Below, one piece after another: positions 8,091 through 16,871 of a stretch of DNA of 64,000 nt (position 1 is the stretch's first letter; every line of letters starts with the position of its first letter). The translations under genes and the position numbers were made by a program. Origin of the DNA: Streptococcus sp. Marseille-P6264 (GTDB lineage: Bacteria > Bacillota > Bacilli > Lactobacillales > Streptococcaceae); assembly GCF_902460355.1 (NCBI RefSeq), contig NZ_CABPTO010000003.1, positions 161,242 through 225,241 on the forward strand, given 5' to 3'. The notes below the pieces were generated by a model. The model was not told where the DNA came from, did not search any database, and saw nothing but the letters and a program-made list of their open reading frames with translations.

Positions 8091-9449
8091 ATGCAAAAGA
8101 TTTTACCAGCTGATATTTTATCGCCGATTCTGGCTTATATGCGGATTCAGGGCGACCACAAGGTGATTTTGGAAAGTATTCCGAGAGATAGCGAGACAGC
8201 CCGCTTTTCTATCCTAGCTTATAATCCAGTCTTTGAAGTTCGCTATGAAAATGGCCAGCTAACAAAGAATGGGCAAGTAATTGAGGCAGATCCATTGGAC
8301 TATCTGCATGAGTTGGCAGTAAAAAAAGATCATCATTCAGACCTGCCTTTTGGCGGTGGAGCCATCGGTTTTGTCGGTTATGATATGATTTCCCTCTATG
8401 AGGAGATTGGCCAGATTCCAGCTGATGTGATTGGGACGCCGGATATGCACTTTTTCGTCTATGAGAGTTACATGGTTTTTGACCATAAAAAAGACAAGGT
8501 CTATATCCTTGAGGAGGCACTCTACAGTGATAGAAGCGAAGCTGATTTGGCTGCTAGTCTGGAGCGTATCATGACTGAGCTGGCGCAGCCAGCGGCAGAT
8601 GAATTTTCACCGCTGGAACTGTCCAGTTTGAACTTCCAGAGTCATATCGAGCAGACAGCTTTTGAAAAAATGGTGGAAGAAGCGCGTAGCTTGATTCGGC
8701 AGGGCGACATGTTCCAATGTGTACTCAGTCAGCGTTTTTCAGCAGAGTATTCTGGTAGACCGCTGGATTACTATCGCAATCTGCGCGTGACCAACCCTTC
8801 CAACTATCTCTACTTTTATGATTTCGGGGATTATCAGATTATCGGAGCCAGCCCGGAAAGTCTGGTGTCTGTCAAGCAGGGTCAGGTCACGACCAATCCT
8901 ATCGCTGGGACCAGACCGCGCGGGAAGGATGAAAGAGAAGATAAAGCCTTGGCAGAGGAGTTACTGGCTGACGAGAAGGAAGTGGCGGAGCACCGCATGT
9001 TAGTTGATTTGGGGCGTAATGATATCGGTAAAATTGCTCAAAATAACAGCGTGGAAGTCACTAAGTACATGGAAGTGGAGTATTTCCGCTATGTCATGCA
9101 CCTGACCAGTGTAGTTCGTGGTCAGCTTCTGCCCCAACTGACAGCTATGGATGCGCTCAAGTCAACCTTGCCGGCTGGTACCGTCTCGGGCGCGCCTAAG
9201 ATTCGAGCTATGAAACGCATTTATGAGCTGGAGCAGGAAAAACGTGGCGTTTATGCGGGGGCTATCGGCTATCTGTCTGTGACAGGGGATATGGATTTTG
9301 CCATTGCTATCCGGACCATGATTTTGAAAAATGGCAAAGCTTACGTTCAAGCTGGAGCGGGTATTGTTTATGATTCGATCCCTACTAATGAATACCAAGA
9401 AACCATCAATAAGGCCAAATCAATGACCAAGATAGGAGAGATGCAATGA
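8091..9449 (+). CDS. trpE: Anthranilate synthase component I
   Basis: The chorismate-using subunit of anthranilate synthase, the first committed step to tryptophan. The 452-residue protein has the N-terminal domain with ILES at about residues 26-29, part of the tryptophan feedback site in the family. The C-terminal chorismate-binding domain carries FQCVLSQRF, IGASPESLV, NPIAGTRPRG, LVDLGRNDIGK, STLPAGTVSGAPK and QAGAGIVYDS. Its last 4 bases overlap trpG, matching the TrpE-TrpG complex. It is the first gene of a complete trpEGDCFBA operon. Confidence 0.97.
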   Translation: MQKILPADILSPILAYMRIQGDHKVILESIPRDSETARFSILAYNPVFEVRYENGQLTKNGQVIEADPLDYLHELAVKKDHHSDLPFGGGAIGFVGYDMISLYEEIGQIPADVIGTPDMHFFVYESYMVFDHKKDKVYILEEALYSDRSEADLAASLERIMTELAQPAADEFSPLELSSLNFQSHIEQTAFEKMVEEARSLIRQGDMFQCVLSQRFSAEYSGRPLDYYRNLRVTNPSNYLYFYDFGDYQIIGASPESLVSVKQGQVTTNPIAGTRPRGKDEREDKALAEELLADEKEVAEHRMLVDLGRNDIGKIAQNNSVEVTKYMEVEYFRYVMHLTSVVRGQLLPQLTAMDALKSTLPAGTVSGAPKIRAMKRIYELEQEKRGVYAGAIGYLSVTGDMDFAIAIRTMILKNGKAYVQAGAGIVYDSIPTNEYQETINKAKSMTKIGEMQ

Positions 9450-10009
9450 TTTTATTGATTGATAATTATGATTCTTTTACTTACAATCTAGCCCAGTATA
9501 TCGGCAATTTCGCAGAAGTCAAGGTTTTGAGAAATGATGATGCAGGGCTTTATCAAGCGGCAGAAGAAGCGGATGCCTTGGTGCTGTCTCCGGGTCCAGG
9601 TTGGCCAGCAGATGCAGGACGGATGGAAGAACTTATTCGCGATTTTGCTGGTAAGAAGCCGATTTTGGGGATTTGCTTGGGGCACCAAGCCATTGCAGAA
9701 GTATTTGGCGGAAAGCTAGGTTTGGCTCCCAAAGTCATGCACGGCAAGCAAAGTATTCTGCGCTTTGAGGAAAAATCTCCTATCTATCAAGGGATAGAAG
9801 ATGGACGGCCAGTCATGCGTTATCATTCGATTTTGATTGAGGAGATGCCAGAGGACTTTGAAGTGACGGCTCGGGCAGTTGATGACAACTCGATCATGGC
9901 TATTCAGCATAAGCGCCTGCCCATTTATGGTTTTCAGTATCATCCAGAAAGTATTGGCACGCCAGACGGCTTGTCGTCCATCAAAAATTTCATCGACTTA
10001 GTAAAATAG
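9446..10009 (+). CDS. trpG: Anthranilate synthase component II (glutamine amidotransferase)
   Basis: A 187-residue class I glutamine amidotransferase that supplies ammonia to TrpE. The nucleophile is Cys77 in [12 protein letters not shown]; the oxyanion region is LSPGPGWP, and the His-Glu pair is in the QYHPESIGT segment near residues 163-169. It could also serve p-aminobenzoate synthesis, as in Bacillus, but its place between trpE and trpD favours the tryptophan role. It overlaps trpE by 4 bases. Confidence 0.96.
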   Translation: MILLIDNYDSFTYNLAQYIGNFAEVKVLRNDDAGLYQAAEEADALVLSPGPGWPADAGRMEELIRDFAGKKPILGICLGHQAIAEVFGGKLGLAPKVMHGKQSILRFEEKSPIYQGIEDGRPVMRYHSILIEEMPEDFEVTARAVDDNSIMAIQHKRLPIYGFQYHPESIGTPDGLSSIKNFIDLVK

Positions 10010-10019
10010 GGGAAGAATT

Positions 10020-11024
10020 ATGAAAGAAATTATTGCAAAACTAGCTGATTTTAAGGATTTAAGTAGCTCGGAAGTGTCAGATGTGCTAGAGCGCATCGTT
10101 ACTAGAAGAGTAACGGAAACACAAATTGCGGCCTTTTTGCTAGCTCTCAAGATGAAAGGGGAAACAGTAGAGGAACGGACGGCTTTAGCTCAGGCTATGC
10201 GAGGCCATACTCCGCAGATCCCTACTACAATCCGCACAGCCATGGACAATTGTGGAACTGGTGGTGACAGATCATTTAGTTTCAATGTTTCGACCACAGC
10301 GGCCTTCGTATTAGCAGGTGGTGGGATCAAGATGGCTAAGCACGGCAATAGATCCATTACCTCTAAATCAGGCTCAGCTGATGTTTTAGAAGCTTTGGGG
10401 ATTAACCTAAACATGGATACAGCCAGCTTGGGTAAGATCTTTGATCAGACGGGGATAGTCTTTCTTTTTGCTAAAAACCTTCATCCAGCTATGAAATATA
10501 TCATGCCAGCTCGTCTCAGTCTAGGTGTTCCCACTATCATGAACCTGACTGGACCGCTCATCCATCCTATGGCTCTAGAAACCCAGCTTTTGGGCACCAG
10601 TCGGCCAGATATGCTGGAGAGCACGGCAGAGGTTTTGAAAAACATGGGGCGTAAACGTGCAGTGGTCGTGTCGGGTCCAGATGGTCTGGACGAGGCCGGT
10701 CTTCATGGTCGTACCCAGTATGCGCTGCTGGCAGATGGGGAGATTAGCCTGCACAGCTTTCTACCATCAGACATTGGCATGGAAGAAATTCCTCTTGAAG
10801 CAATTCGTGGAGGCAATGCCAAAGAAAATGCAGATATTCTAGTATCTGTCCTGCAAAATCAAGCCAGCCCTTATTTGGAAATGACAGTTCTGAACGCAGG
10901 TCTAGGCTTCTTTGCCAATGGGAAATCAGACAGTATCGAAGAAGGAATATCTTTGGCTCGCCAAGTGATCGCCAGTGGCGCAGCCTATGAAAAACTCAAG
11001 CAACTACAGGAGTATCAGAAATGA
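10020..11024 (+). CDS. trpD: Anthranilate phosphoribosyltransferase
   Basis: Transfers phosphoribosyl from PRPP to anthranilate. The 334-residue protein has the all-helical N-terminal domain and the PRPP-binding loops: [17 protein letters not shown] at about residues 78-94 and [21 protein letters not shown] at 107-127, followed by [20 protein letters not shown] and the HGRTQYALL region. A ribosome site (GGGGAAG) lies 6-7 bases upstream of the ATG. It overlaps trpC by 4 bases. Confidence 0.97.
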   Translation: MKEIIAKLADFKDLSSSEVSDVLERIVTRRVTETQIAAFLLALKMKGETVEERTALAQAMRGHTPQIPTTIRTAMDNCGTGGDRSFSFNVSTTAAFVLAGGGIKMAKHGNRSITSKSGSADVLEALGINLNMDTASLGKIFDQTGIVFLFAKNLHPAMKYIMPARLSLGVPTIMNLTGPLIHPMALETQLLGTSRPDMLESTAEVLKNMGRKRAVVVSGPDGLDEAGLHGRTQYALLADGEISLHSFLPSDIGMEEIPLEAIRGGNAKENADILVSVLQNQASPYLEMTVLNAGLGFFANGKSDSIEEGISLARQVIASGAAYEKLKQLQEYQK

Positions 11025-11788
11025 GCAAAGAATTTCTCCCGACCATTCTAAAGCAAAAAGAGCAGGAAGTGGCGGCCATGTCCTATGAAGAGCTGCAACC
11101 TCTGCGCTCGACCTATTCCCTCTATGACTATCTCAAAAGTCATCCTCAAGAGCTGCAGCTGATTGCTGAGGTCAAAAAAGCTAGCCCCAGTCTGGGAGAT
11201 ATAAATCTTGCTGTGGATATAGTGGAGCAGGCTCACACCTATGAACGATGCGGTGCAGCTATGATTTCGGTTCTGACAGATGAGATTTTCTTCAAAGGAC
11301 ATCTGGATTACCTGAGAGAGATTTCCAGTCAAGTGACCATTCCAACCCTCAATAAAGACTTTATCATTGATGAAAAACAGATTGTTCGTGCCCGCAATGC
11401 CGGAGCGACAGTTATTCTTCTGATTGTGGCTGCCTTGCCTGAAAAGCGGCTGCAAGAGCTCTATGATTTTGCGACGAGTTTAGGCTTGGAAGTTCTGGTC
11501 GAAACCCATAATCTGGCGGAGCTGGAAATTGCCCATAGAATAGGAGCACAGATAATCGGTGTCAATAACCGCAATCTAGTCACTTTTGAGACAGATATCA
11601 ATACTAGTCTCCAGTTGTCTGCCCATTTCAAAGATGACAGGGTTTACGTATCAGAATCCGCTATTTTCAGCAGGGAAGATGCTGAGCCAGTAGCTCCTTA
11701 TTTCCATGCGATTTTAGTCGGAACAGCCCTGATGCAGGCTGAGGATGTGGCAGAAAAAATCAAGGAGCTGAAAATTGACAAAGGTTAA
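11021..11788 (+). CDS. trpC: Indole-3-glycerol phosphate synthase
   Basis: A 255-residue TIM-barrel enzyme that closes the indole ring. The family motif [13 protein letters not shown] is present (family AEIKKASPSKG), with the second-strand [54 protein letters not shown] and VSESAI. It is an unfused TrpC, with TrpF encoded separately just downstream; the 14-base overlap with trpF suggests coupled translation. Confidence 0.96.
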   Translation: MSKEFLPTILKQKEQEVAAMSYEELQPLRSTYSLYDYLKSHPQELQLIAEVKKASPSLGDINLAVDIVEQAHTYERCGAAMISVLTDEIFFKGHLDYLREISSQVTIPTLNKDFIIDEKQIVRARNAGATVILLIVAALPEKRLQELYDFATSLGLEVLVETHNLAELEIAHRIGAQIIGVNNRNLVTFETDINTSLQLSAHFKDDRVYVSESAIFSREDAEPVAPYFHAILVGTALMQAEDVAEKIKELKIDKG

Positions 11789-12362
11789 GATTTGCGGCTT
11801 GTCAACGGCCAGCGCTGTGGAAACGGCATGCCAGGCTGGTGCAGATTACATTGGCTTTGTCTTTGCTGAGAGCCGTCGGAGGGTCAGTTTGGAGCAAGCT
11901 CAGAAGCTAGCTGCCTTGGTGCCGCCTGCTGTCCGAAAGGTAGGAGTTTTCGTCTCTCCGAGCTTGTCGGAGCTAGAGGAAGCTATTTCAGTGGCAAATC
12001 TGGATTTGGTGCAGATTCATGGCGATTTTGATGAAGAACTCCTGACTCAGGTTGGCCGGCCGGTTATTCGAGCGTATCAGGTCAAGGGTGAGTTAAAGGG
12101 GGTCAGCCAACAAGCGGACTATCTACTCTTTGATGCTCCTCTTGCTGGTAGTGGTCAGACCTTTGACTGGCAAGCTTTTGACAAGAATCAAATCCACCAG
12201 CCCTTCTTTATCGCCGGTGGTTTGAATGCAGGAAATGTCCGAGAAGCTATTCAGCACTTTGCCCCTTACGCAGTTGATGTCTCAAGCGGGGTCGAGACGG
12301 ATGGCCAGAAGGATTTACAAAAGATAACAGAATTTATAGAAAGAGTGAAAAATGGCATATAA
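11775..12362 (+). CDS. trpF: Phosphoribosylanthranilate isomerase
   Basis: A 195-residue TIM-barrel isomerase acting between TrpD and TrpC. The catalytic Cys is in KVKICGLS and the general acid Asp region is [25 protein letters not shown] and VDVSSGVET are the phosphate-binding loops. The start is a TTG at 11775 inside the end of trpC; no ATG is available near the conserved KVKICG segment, so this unusual start is well supported. It overlaps trpB by 11 bases. Confidence 0.95.
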   Translation: MTKVKICGLSTASAVETACQAGADYIGFVFAESRRRVSLEQAQKLAALVPPAVRKVGVFVSPSLSELEEAISVANLDLVQIHGDFDEELLTQVGRPVIRAYQVKGELKGVSQQADYLLFDAPLAGSGQTFDWQAFDKNQIHQPFFIAGGLNAGNVREAIQHFAPYAVDVSSGVETDGQKDLQKITEFIERVKNGI

Positions 12363-13575
12363 TCAACCCAATCAAGAAGGATTTTATGGTGAGTTTGGCG
12401 GGCGATTTGTTCCCGAAACGCTGATGACAGCAGTTTTGGAATTGGACAAAGCCTACCGTGAGAGTAAAAAAGACCCAGCCTTTCAGGCTGAGCTGGACGA
12501 GTTGCTGAAGCAGTATGTAGGGCGGGAAAATCCTCTCTATTTTGCAAAAAATCTGACAGCCTATGCTGGCGGTGCTAAGATTTATCTGAAGCGGGAAGAC
12601 CTCAATCATACTGGTGCCCATAAAATAAATAATGCTCTAGGCCAGGTCCTGTTAGCCAAGCGAATGGGCAAGAAGAAAATTATTGCCGAGACTGGTGCGG
12701 GTCAGCATGGAGTAGCTACAGCCACAGCTGCAGCCCTTTTCAACATGGATTGTACTATCTACATGGGCGAAGAAGACGTCAAGCGCCAAGCCCTCAATGT
12801 CTTTCGGATGGAACTTTTAGGAGCTAAGGTAGAGTCTGTGACTGATGGTTCTCGAGTCCTCAAGGATGCAGTCAATGCAGCCTTGCGAGCTTGGGTGGCT
12901 CAGGTCGATGATACTCACTATATTATGGGGTCAGCTTTGGGTCCCCATCCTTTCCCAGAGATTGTCCGCGACTATCAGAGCGTGATTGGGCGTGAGGCCA
13001 AGCGCCAGTTTGCTGAGCAAAATGCAGGTGCCTTACCCGATGCTTTAGTGGCCTGCGTTGGCGGGGGTTCCAATGCTATTGGGCTCTTTTATCCCTTTGT
13101 AGACGATAGCACAGTTGCCATGTATGGAACAGAAGCGGCTGGGCGAGGCATCGATACAGATGAACACGCTGCGACCTTAACCAAGGGCCGGCCAGGTGTT
13201 TTGCACGGTGCCTTGATGGATGTCCTGCAGGATGAGCAAGGGCAGATTCTGGAAGCTTTCTCTATCTCTGCCGGGCTAGACTATCCGGGCATCGGTCCTG
13301 AACATTCTCATTTTAATGCTATCAAACGTGCCACTTATGTGCCAGTCACAGACGAAGAAGCCTTGGAAGCCTTCCAGCTCCTGTCTCGTATCGAAGGGAT
13401 TATCCCTGCTCTAGAGTCTAGCCACGCTATTGCTTACGCAGTTAAGCTGGCTAAGGAGTTGGGGCCAGATAAATCAATGATCGTCTGCCTATCCGGCCGT
13501 GGTGATAAGGATGTCGTTCAGGTAAAGGAACGCTTGGAAAGAGAAGCGGCTCAAAAAGGAGGTGCCCATGACTAA
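12352..13575 (+). CDS. trpB: Tryptophan synthase beta chain (operon copy)
   Basis: The 407-residue canonical beta subunit. The PLP lysine is Lys91 in [10 protein letters not shown], the catalytic Glu is in [14 protein letters not shown], the phosphate loop is [10 protein letters not shown] and the late motif is SGRGDKDV. It directly precedes trpA, with its last bases overlapping it, as expected for an alpha2-beta2 partner pair. The other TrpB in the window (6507-7688) shares the fold and most motifs but differs within the lysine motif. The C-terminus is slightly longer than that of the paralogue. Confidence 0.97.
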   Translation: MAYNQPNQEGFYGEFGGRFVPETLMTAVLELDKAYRESKKDPAFQAELDELLKQYVGRENPLYFAKNLTAYAGGAKIYLKREDLNHTGAHKINNALGQVLLAKRMGKKKIIAETGAGQHGVATATAAALFNMDCTIYMGEEDVKRQALNVFRMELLGAKVESVTDGSRVLKDAVNAALRAWVAQVDDTHYIMGSALGPHPFPEIVRDYQSVIGREAKRQFAEQNAGALPDALVACVGGGSNAIGLFYPFVDDSTVAMYGTEAAGRGIDTDEHAATLTKGRPGVLHGALMDVLQDEQGQILEAFSISAGLDYPGIGPEHSHFNAIKRATYVPVTDEEALEAFQLLSRIEGIIPALESSHAIAYAVKLAKELGPDKSMIVCLSGRGDKDVVQVKERLEREAAQKGGAHD

Positions 13576-14344
13576 AACACTCACTCAGCATTTAGAAGCC
13601 ATCAAAAAAGCAGGTAAGGGGATTTTCCTTCCCTATATTATGGCTGGTGATCACGAGAAAGGTTTAGCGGGATTAGCAGAAACTATCGCATTTTTGGAAA
13701 ACTTGGGCGTGTCAGCCGTTGAAATCGGCCTGCCATTTTCAGACCCTGTTGCAGATGGGCCAGTTATTGAAGAAGCCGGTCTGAGAAGTCTGAGCCACCA
13801 TACTTCGGCCAAGTCTTTAGTCGCAAGCTTGCAGAATTTGGACACTCAGCTGCCTCTCATCATCATGACCTACTTCAATCCTATCTTCCAATACGGTCTC
13901 AAAGATTTTGTCAAGGATTTAGCTAGGACACCGGTTAAAGGTTTGATTATTCCGGATCTGCCCTACGAGCATAGGGACTTTATCCTGCCTCTGCTGGAAG
14001 ATTCAGATATCGCTCTAGTTCCTTTAGTGAGCCTGACGACTGGTCTAGAACGTCAGCAGGAGCTGGTCAAGGAAGCTGAAGGTTTTATCTATGCTGTAGC
14101 CATCAACGGTGTGACAGGTAAGAGCGGAAGTTACCGCAATGATTTGGACCAGCATTTGAGCAAACTCCGTGATATTGCAGAGATTCCAGTGCTGACGGGC
14201 TTTGGAGTTTCGACTTTAGAGGATGTTGACCGCTTCAATCAAGTCTCAGATGGAGTCATTGTCGGATCTAAGATTGTCAAAGCTCTTCATGAAAAGGATG
14301 CCGGTATAGCAGCCTTTATCCAAGCAGCAGCTTATAAGAAATAA
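13568..14344 (+). CDS. trpA: Tryptophan synthase alpha chain
   Basis: Cleaves indole-3-glycerol phosphate to indole, which is channelled to TrpB. The 258-residue TIM barrel has [26 protein letters not shown] (catalytic Glu and Asp region), [22 protein letters not shown] and GFGVST. The start is the ATG at 13568, since an ideal ribosome site AAGGAGG ends 4-5 bases before it; the in-frame GTG at 13562 lies within that site. The 3' end converges on the prepilin peptidase gene with a 29-base overlap. Confidence 0.96.
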   Translation: MTKTLTQHLEAIKKAGKGIFLPYIMAGDHEKGLAGLAETIAFLENLGVSAVEIGLPFSDPVADGPVIEEAGLRSLSHHTSAKSLVASLQNLDTQLPLIIMTYFNPIFQYGLKDFVKDLARTPVKGLIIPDLPYEHRDFILPLLEDSDIALVPLVSLTTGLERQQELVKEAEGFIYAVAINGVTGKSGSYRNDLDQHLSKLRDIAEIPVLTGFGVSTLEDVDRFNQVSDGVIVGSKIVKALHEKDAGIAAFIQAAAYKK

Positions 14345-14975
14345 GAACTACCACACCAAACAAAAGACAAGGCACAAAAGCTAGCCTGTCTTTTTTCTTT
14401 TTAAAGCAGAAACAGGCGAGGCCAGAGAAGCTAGCTATTTGGATAAGAATGAGAATCTCTGTTAGGCTGAAAATAGCAGAGCAGGAAGCTAGAAAGAGAA
14501 AGTCGCCAGCTCCAATACGAAGATTAAAAAAGAAGGCTAGAAGTCCCAAGGTTAAAAAGAAGAGCATGAGCGGATTGATGCCCGCTGTCGCCATCAGCAA
14601 AAACTGAAAGATTAGCCAGACCAGAAGGGGGTATTCTTGCTCGCGCTGATCGTAGATGGCCAAGGTCAAGCCCATAGTTAGCAGTAAGAGCTGGGCTAGC
14701 GGAAGATAGCCTAAACTCCAGCTTAGAAAAAGCAAGCCCAGCACTAACTCAAAAGCAGCATACCAGATAGGAAGGCGGATCTTGCAGAAACGGCAATGGA
14801 AGCCGTTAAGCAACTGAGACAGGATAGGGACCAAATCCCGTGCTTTGAGTATCTGCTTGCAGTTGTCACAGTGGCTGCTTGGAGAGATGATGGACTGTGC
14901 AGGGAAGCGGTCAATGACTAAGCCAAGAAAGGAGGCTAGAACCGTTCCAACTAGAAAAAAGTATAGATGAATCAT
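14316..14975 (-). CDS. Type IV prepilin peptidase (PilD/ComC-type, competence)
   Basis: A 219-residue polytopic membrane aspartic protease of family A24 that cleaves prepilin-type leaders; in streptococci it processes the pseudopilins of the DNA-uptake machine. Seen: a first membrane helix, the zinc-type Cys pairs HCDNC and HCRFC, the first catalytic Asp in YDQREQEYP, and the second in the GxGD motif ([11 protein letters not shown]). At least six hydrophobic segments follow. It is transcribed against the trp operon and overlaps the 3' end of trpA. A cin-box-like element lies 7 bases before the start codon, consistent with ComX control. In pneumococcus the equivalent gene is cclA. Confidence 0.93.
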   Translation of the reverse strand: MIHLYFFLVGTVLASFLGLVIDRFPAQSIISPSSHCDNCKQILKARDLVPILSQLLNGFHCRFCKIRLPIWYAAFELVLGLLFLSWSLGYLPLAQLLLLTMGLTLAIYDQREQEYPLLVWLIFQFLLMATAGINPLMLFFLTLGLLAFFFNLRIGAGDFLFLASCSAIFSLTEILILIQIASFSGLACFCFKKKKDRLAFVPCLLFGVVVLISYKLLLG

Positions 14976-14982
14976 ACTTGTT

Positions 14983-14990
14983 TATTCGTG
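14983..14990 (-). promoter_or_regulatory. cin-box-like (ComX) element upstream of the prepilin peptidase
   Basis: On the minus strand the sequence is CACGAATA, matching 7 of 8 bases of the streptococcal late-competence box TACGAATA. It is only 7 bases from the ATG, so the transcript would have almost no leader. A short T-run lies further upstream on the same strand. Confidence 0.65.
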
Positions 14991-15057
14991 ATTTTGAGCA
15001 GAAAAATTTTGAAATTTTACAACTTTTCTAATAAAGTAAAATTTTGAGTTTTAAGGC

Positions 15058-15086
15058 TTGACTTTCTTAATTAGAAGCATTATAAT
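15058..15086 (+). promoter_or_regulatory. dpr promoter with overlapping PerR operator
   Basis: TTGACT (15058-15063), 17 bases, TATAAT (15081-15086). Overlapping the -10 is TTAGAAGCATTATAA (15071-15085), which matches 12 of the 14 fixed positions of the Per box TTATAATNATTATAA. Binding of PerR there would block polymerase; dpr is an established PerR target in streptococci. Confidence 0.85.
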
Positions 15087-15142
15087 TAAAACATAATCAA
15101 TAAAGATTAGAATGATTACAAATAAAAAAGAGAGGTATCATT

Positions 15143-15658
15143 ATGACTCAAGTAAAACATGGCGCTGCAGCAGACGTAGCAACTTTCACTAACCAAAATT
15201 CTTTACCAAAAACAAAAGCAGTTCTTAACCAAGTGGTTTCAGATCTTTATACAGCTCGTATTGCTCTTCACCAAGTTCACTGGTATATGCGTGGTGCAGG
15301 CTTCATGGTATGGCATCCAAAAATGGACGAATACATGGATACAATTGATGAAACCTTGGATGAAGTTAGCGAACGCTTGATTACTCTAGGTGGCAAGCCT
15401 TATTCAACTCTGACAGAGTTTATCCAACACAGCAAAATTGAGGAAAAGGCTGGCGAATTCAGCAAGAATGTTGAAGAAAGCTTGGAGCGCGTGATTGAAA
15501 TCTTCCGTTATCTGACAGATCTTTACCAAGAAGCTATGGATGTAACGGATGAAGAAGGCGACGATGTAACCAATGACATCTTCGTTGGTGCTAAGGCAGA
15601 CCTTGAAAAGACGATCTGGATGTTGACAGCTGAGCTTGGCCAAGCACCAGGTTTGTAA
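15143..15658 (+). CDS. dpr: Dps-like peroxide resistance protein Dpr
   Basis: A 171-residue ferritin-fold mini-ferritin of the Dps family. Streptococcal Dpr binds iron in a 12-subunit shell and stops Fenton chemistry, which matters for catalase-negative cells that make H2O2. The ferroxidase residues are visible in ALHQVHWYMRGAGFMVWHPK and DEYMDTIDETLDEVSERL. A strong ribosome site (GAGAGG) precedes the ATG. A sigma-A promoter with a PerR box lies 60 bases upstream. The gene stands alone. Confidence 0.96.
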   Translation: MTQVKHGAAADVATFTNQNSLPKTKAVLNQVVSDLYTARIALHQVHWYMRGAGFMVWHPKMDEYMDTIDETLDEVSERLITLGGKPYSTLTEFIQHSKIEEKAGEFSKNVEESLERVIEIFRYLTDLYQEAMDVTDEEGDDVTNDIFVGAKADLEKTIWMLTAELGQAPGL

Positions 15659-15670
15659 AATGATGTTTAA

Positions 15671-15845
15671 GAGGCTGGGACAAAAGTCCTAGCCTCTTAA
15701 TTGTCTTTGGATTGTCGAGCAAGACGCAGTGGTTGAGTGGGCTCTACTACGCTGATTTCATCAGCTTTTACAGCCCTACTCAACTGTGCGGAGGTGGGAC
15801 GATGAAATCGAATTCTAACGAATGACCGATTTCTGTCCCACTCTC
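15671..15845. repeat. 175-bp structured intergenic repeat, copy 1
   Basis: This stretch recurs at 40238-40412 with about 94-95% identity by eye and the same length. It starts with a near-perfect hairpin (GAGGCTGGGAC, AAAA loop, GTCCTAGCCTC). It continues with a long inverted repeat (GCAGTGGTTGAGTGGGCT against AGCCCTACTCAACTGTGC) and then GAAATCG against CGATTTC. The ends carry TGGGACA and TGTCCCA. It begins 12 bases after the dpr stop and could end that transcript. No ORF is visible. It looks like a non-coding mobile or structural repeat. Confidence 0.85.
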
Positions 15846-15854
15846 TGTTTTTTT

Positions 15855-15887
15855 CTTAAGGATTGTTTAAGCTTCTTCCTTTATACT
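15855..15887 (+). promoter_or_regulatory. CiaR-dependent promoter of csRNA copy A
   Basis: CTTAAG (15855-15860), 5 bases, TTTAAG (15866-15871), 10 bases, TATACT (15882-15887). This matches the CiaR arrangement NTTAAG-n5-WTTAAG placed 10 bases upstream of a -10 box. Confidence 0.87.
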
Positions 15888-15893
15888 AAGATT

Positions 15894-15996
15894 ATCAAAT
15901 GAAGACCTCCTAACTTTGTTTGATAGAACTCCTAAACTTTTCTTTTTCATAATAATCTCCTGAAAAGGCAGTCTCCATGGCTGTCTTTTCTGTTTT
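15894..15996 (+). ncRNA. CiaR-dependent small RNA (csRNA), copy A
   Basis: An RNA of about 100 nt is predicted from the CiaR-type promoter to the terminator AAAAGGCAGTC (15963-15973) / GGCTGTCTTTT (15979-15989). It carries a stem TATCAAA...TTTGATA enclosing GAAGACCTCCTAAC, and further CTCCT runs complementary to ribosome binding sites, as known csRNAs do. The 5' part is shared with the RNA at 39092-39230. csRNAs repress translation by pairing near SD sequences; the targets here are unknown. Confidence 0.85.
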
Positions 15997-16022
15997 GCTA
16001 TCTTGAAAACTCTGCTAAAATC

Positions 16023-16031
16023 TGATAAAAT
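16023..16031 (+). promoter_or_regulatory. Extended -10 promoter of the YqgQ-family gene
   Basis: TG, one base, TAAAAT (16026-16031), only 7 bases before the ATG at 16039. As at rsmD, the transcript would be leaderless or nearly so. Confidence 0.5.
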
Positions 16032-16038
16032 ATAGCTC

Positions 16039-16257
16039 ATGAAAACACTCTATGATGTGCAGCAATTTCTTAAAAATTTCGGAATCATTATCTATATGGG
16101 CAAGCGTCTTTATGATATTGAAATGATGAAAATTGAGTTGGAACGGATTTACGATGCCGGCCTGATGGATAAGCTTGATTATCTAGAGGCTGAGGCTGTC
16201 CTACGCAGAGAGCATCAAGCAGAGTTGAAGTATTTAGAAGATAAAGGGAGAAACTAG
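16039..16257 (+). CDS. YqgQ/DUF910-family small protein
   Basis: A 72-residue protein of the YqgQ (DUF910) family, found across Firmicutes with no settled function. Seen: MKTLYDVQQFLKNFGIIIYM at the start and YDIEMMKIELERIYDAGLMD in the middle, both typical. It is mostly helical and charged, with no membrane segment. It sits one base before the rhodanese-like gene, as part of a two-gene unit; many streptococci have a glucokinase gene between these two, which is absent here. Confidence 0.87.
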   Translation: MKTLYDVQQFLKNFGIIIYMGKRLYDIEMMKIELERIYDAGLMDKLDYLEAEAVLRREHQAELKYLEDKGRN

Positions 16258-16258
16258 A

Positions 16259-16639
16259 ATGGGAACTTGGATTTTATGGGCAATTTTGCTGGGAATGTTG
16301 GCTTGGATGGGCTTCAATTATTTCCGTATTCGTCGTGCAGCTAAGATAGTAGATAACAGTGAGTTTGAAGCTTTGATTCGTCAGGGGCAATTGATTGACC
16401 TGCGTGATTCATCGGATTTCCATCGCAAGCATATCTTGGGCGCGCGCAATATTCCGTCTCAACAGCTCAAGTCTAGTATCAATGCACTTCGCAAAGACAA
16501 ACCAGTTCTTCTTTATGAAAATAGTCGTGGACAACGTGTGACCAATGCGGCAATCTACTTGAAAAAGCAAGGTTTTAGTGATATTTATATTCTGTCTTAC
16601 GGCCTTGATTCTTGGACTGGTAAGGTAAAGACAAGCTGA
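16259..16639 (+). CDS. Membrane-anchored rhodanese-like protein lacking the active-site Cys
   Basis: A 126-residue protein with one N-terminal membrane helix (residues 3-22, TWILWAILLGMLAWMGFNYF) and a rhodanese-like domain (about 38-122). The family's active-site loop should carry a Cys at the start of CxxGxR; here it reads YENSRGQR with no Cys, so sulfur transfer is unlikely. The LIDLRDSSDFHRKHILGARN segment is the typical CH2A motif. It follows the YqgQ gene directly. Binding or regulatory use of the fold is the likely alternative, but this is inference. Confidence 0.87.
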   Translation: MGTWILWAILLGMLAWMGFNYFRIRRAAKIVDNSEFEALIRQGQLIDLRDSSDFHRKHILGARNIPSQQLKSSINALRKDKPVLLYENSRGQRVTNAAIYLKKQGFSDIYILSYGLDSWTGKVKTS

Positions 16640-16650
16640 TTCTTTGTAGA

Positions 16651-16836
16651 AATATCTATACAAAACCAATAGATGGTCTTATTCTAGGTATTATCAGTCT
16701 GGTTTTGAGTAATTATCACCAAAAAGAGACTCAATTAGATTATAAAACAGAAAGAATTCTGAATATCGTTGGTATTGTAATTTCTATCATCAACTGGATT
16801 GCAGGATTTCTTCTGACTATGAATGGATTTATGTAA
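16651..16836 (+). pseudogene. C-terminal remnant of a small integral membrane protein
   Basis: An open stretch of 61 codons to a TAA at 16834 with two hydrophobic segments (PIDGLILGIISLVLS and NIVGIVISIINWIAGFLLTM) separated by a charged loop, but without a usable start codon or ribosome site. The pattern resembles the C-terminal half of small two-helix membrane proteins of the DUF4190/dispanin type. I read it as a broken gene. It ends just before a terminator shared with the convergent RsuA-family gene. Confidence 0.6.
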
Positions 16837-16844
16837 TAAATAAT

Positions 16845-16870
16845 AAAAAGGCTTGAATAAGCCTTTTTGT
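16845..16870. terminator. Bidirectional terminator
   Basis: AAAAAGGCTT (16845-16854) and AAGCCTTTTT (16859-16868) pair around GAAT. With A-runs on the left and T-runs on the right it can end transcripts from both sides, including the convergent gene at 16872-17597. Confidence 0.88.
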
Positions 16871-16871
16871 T

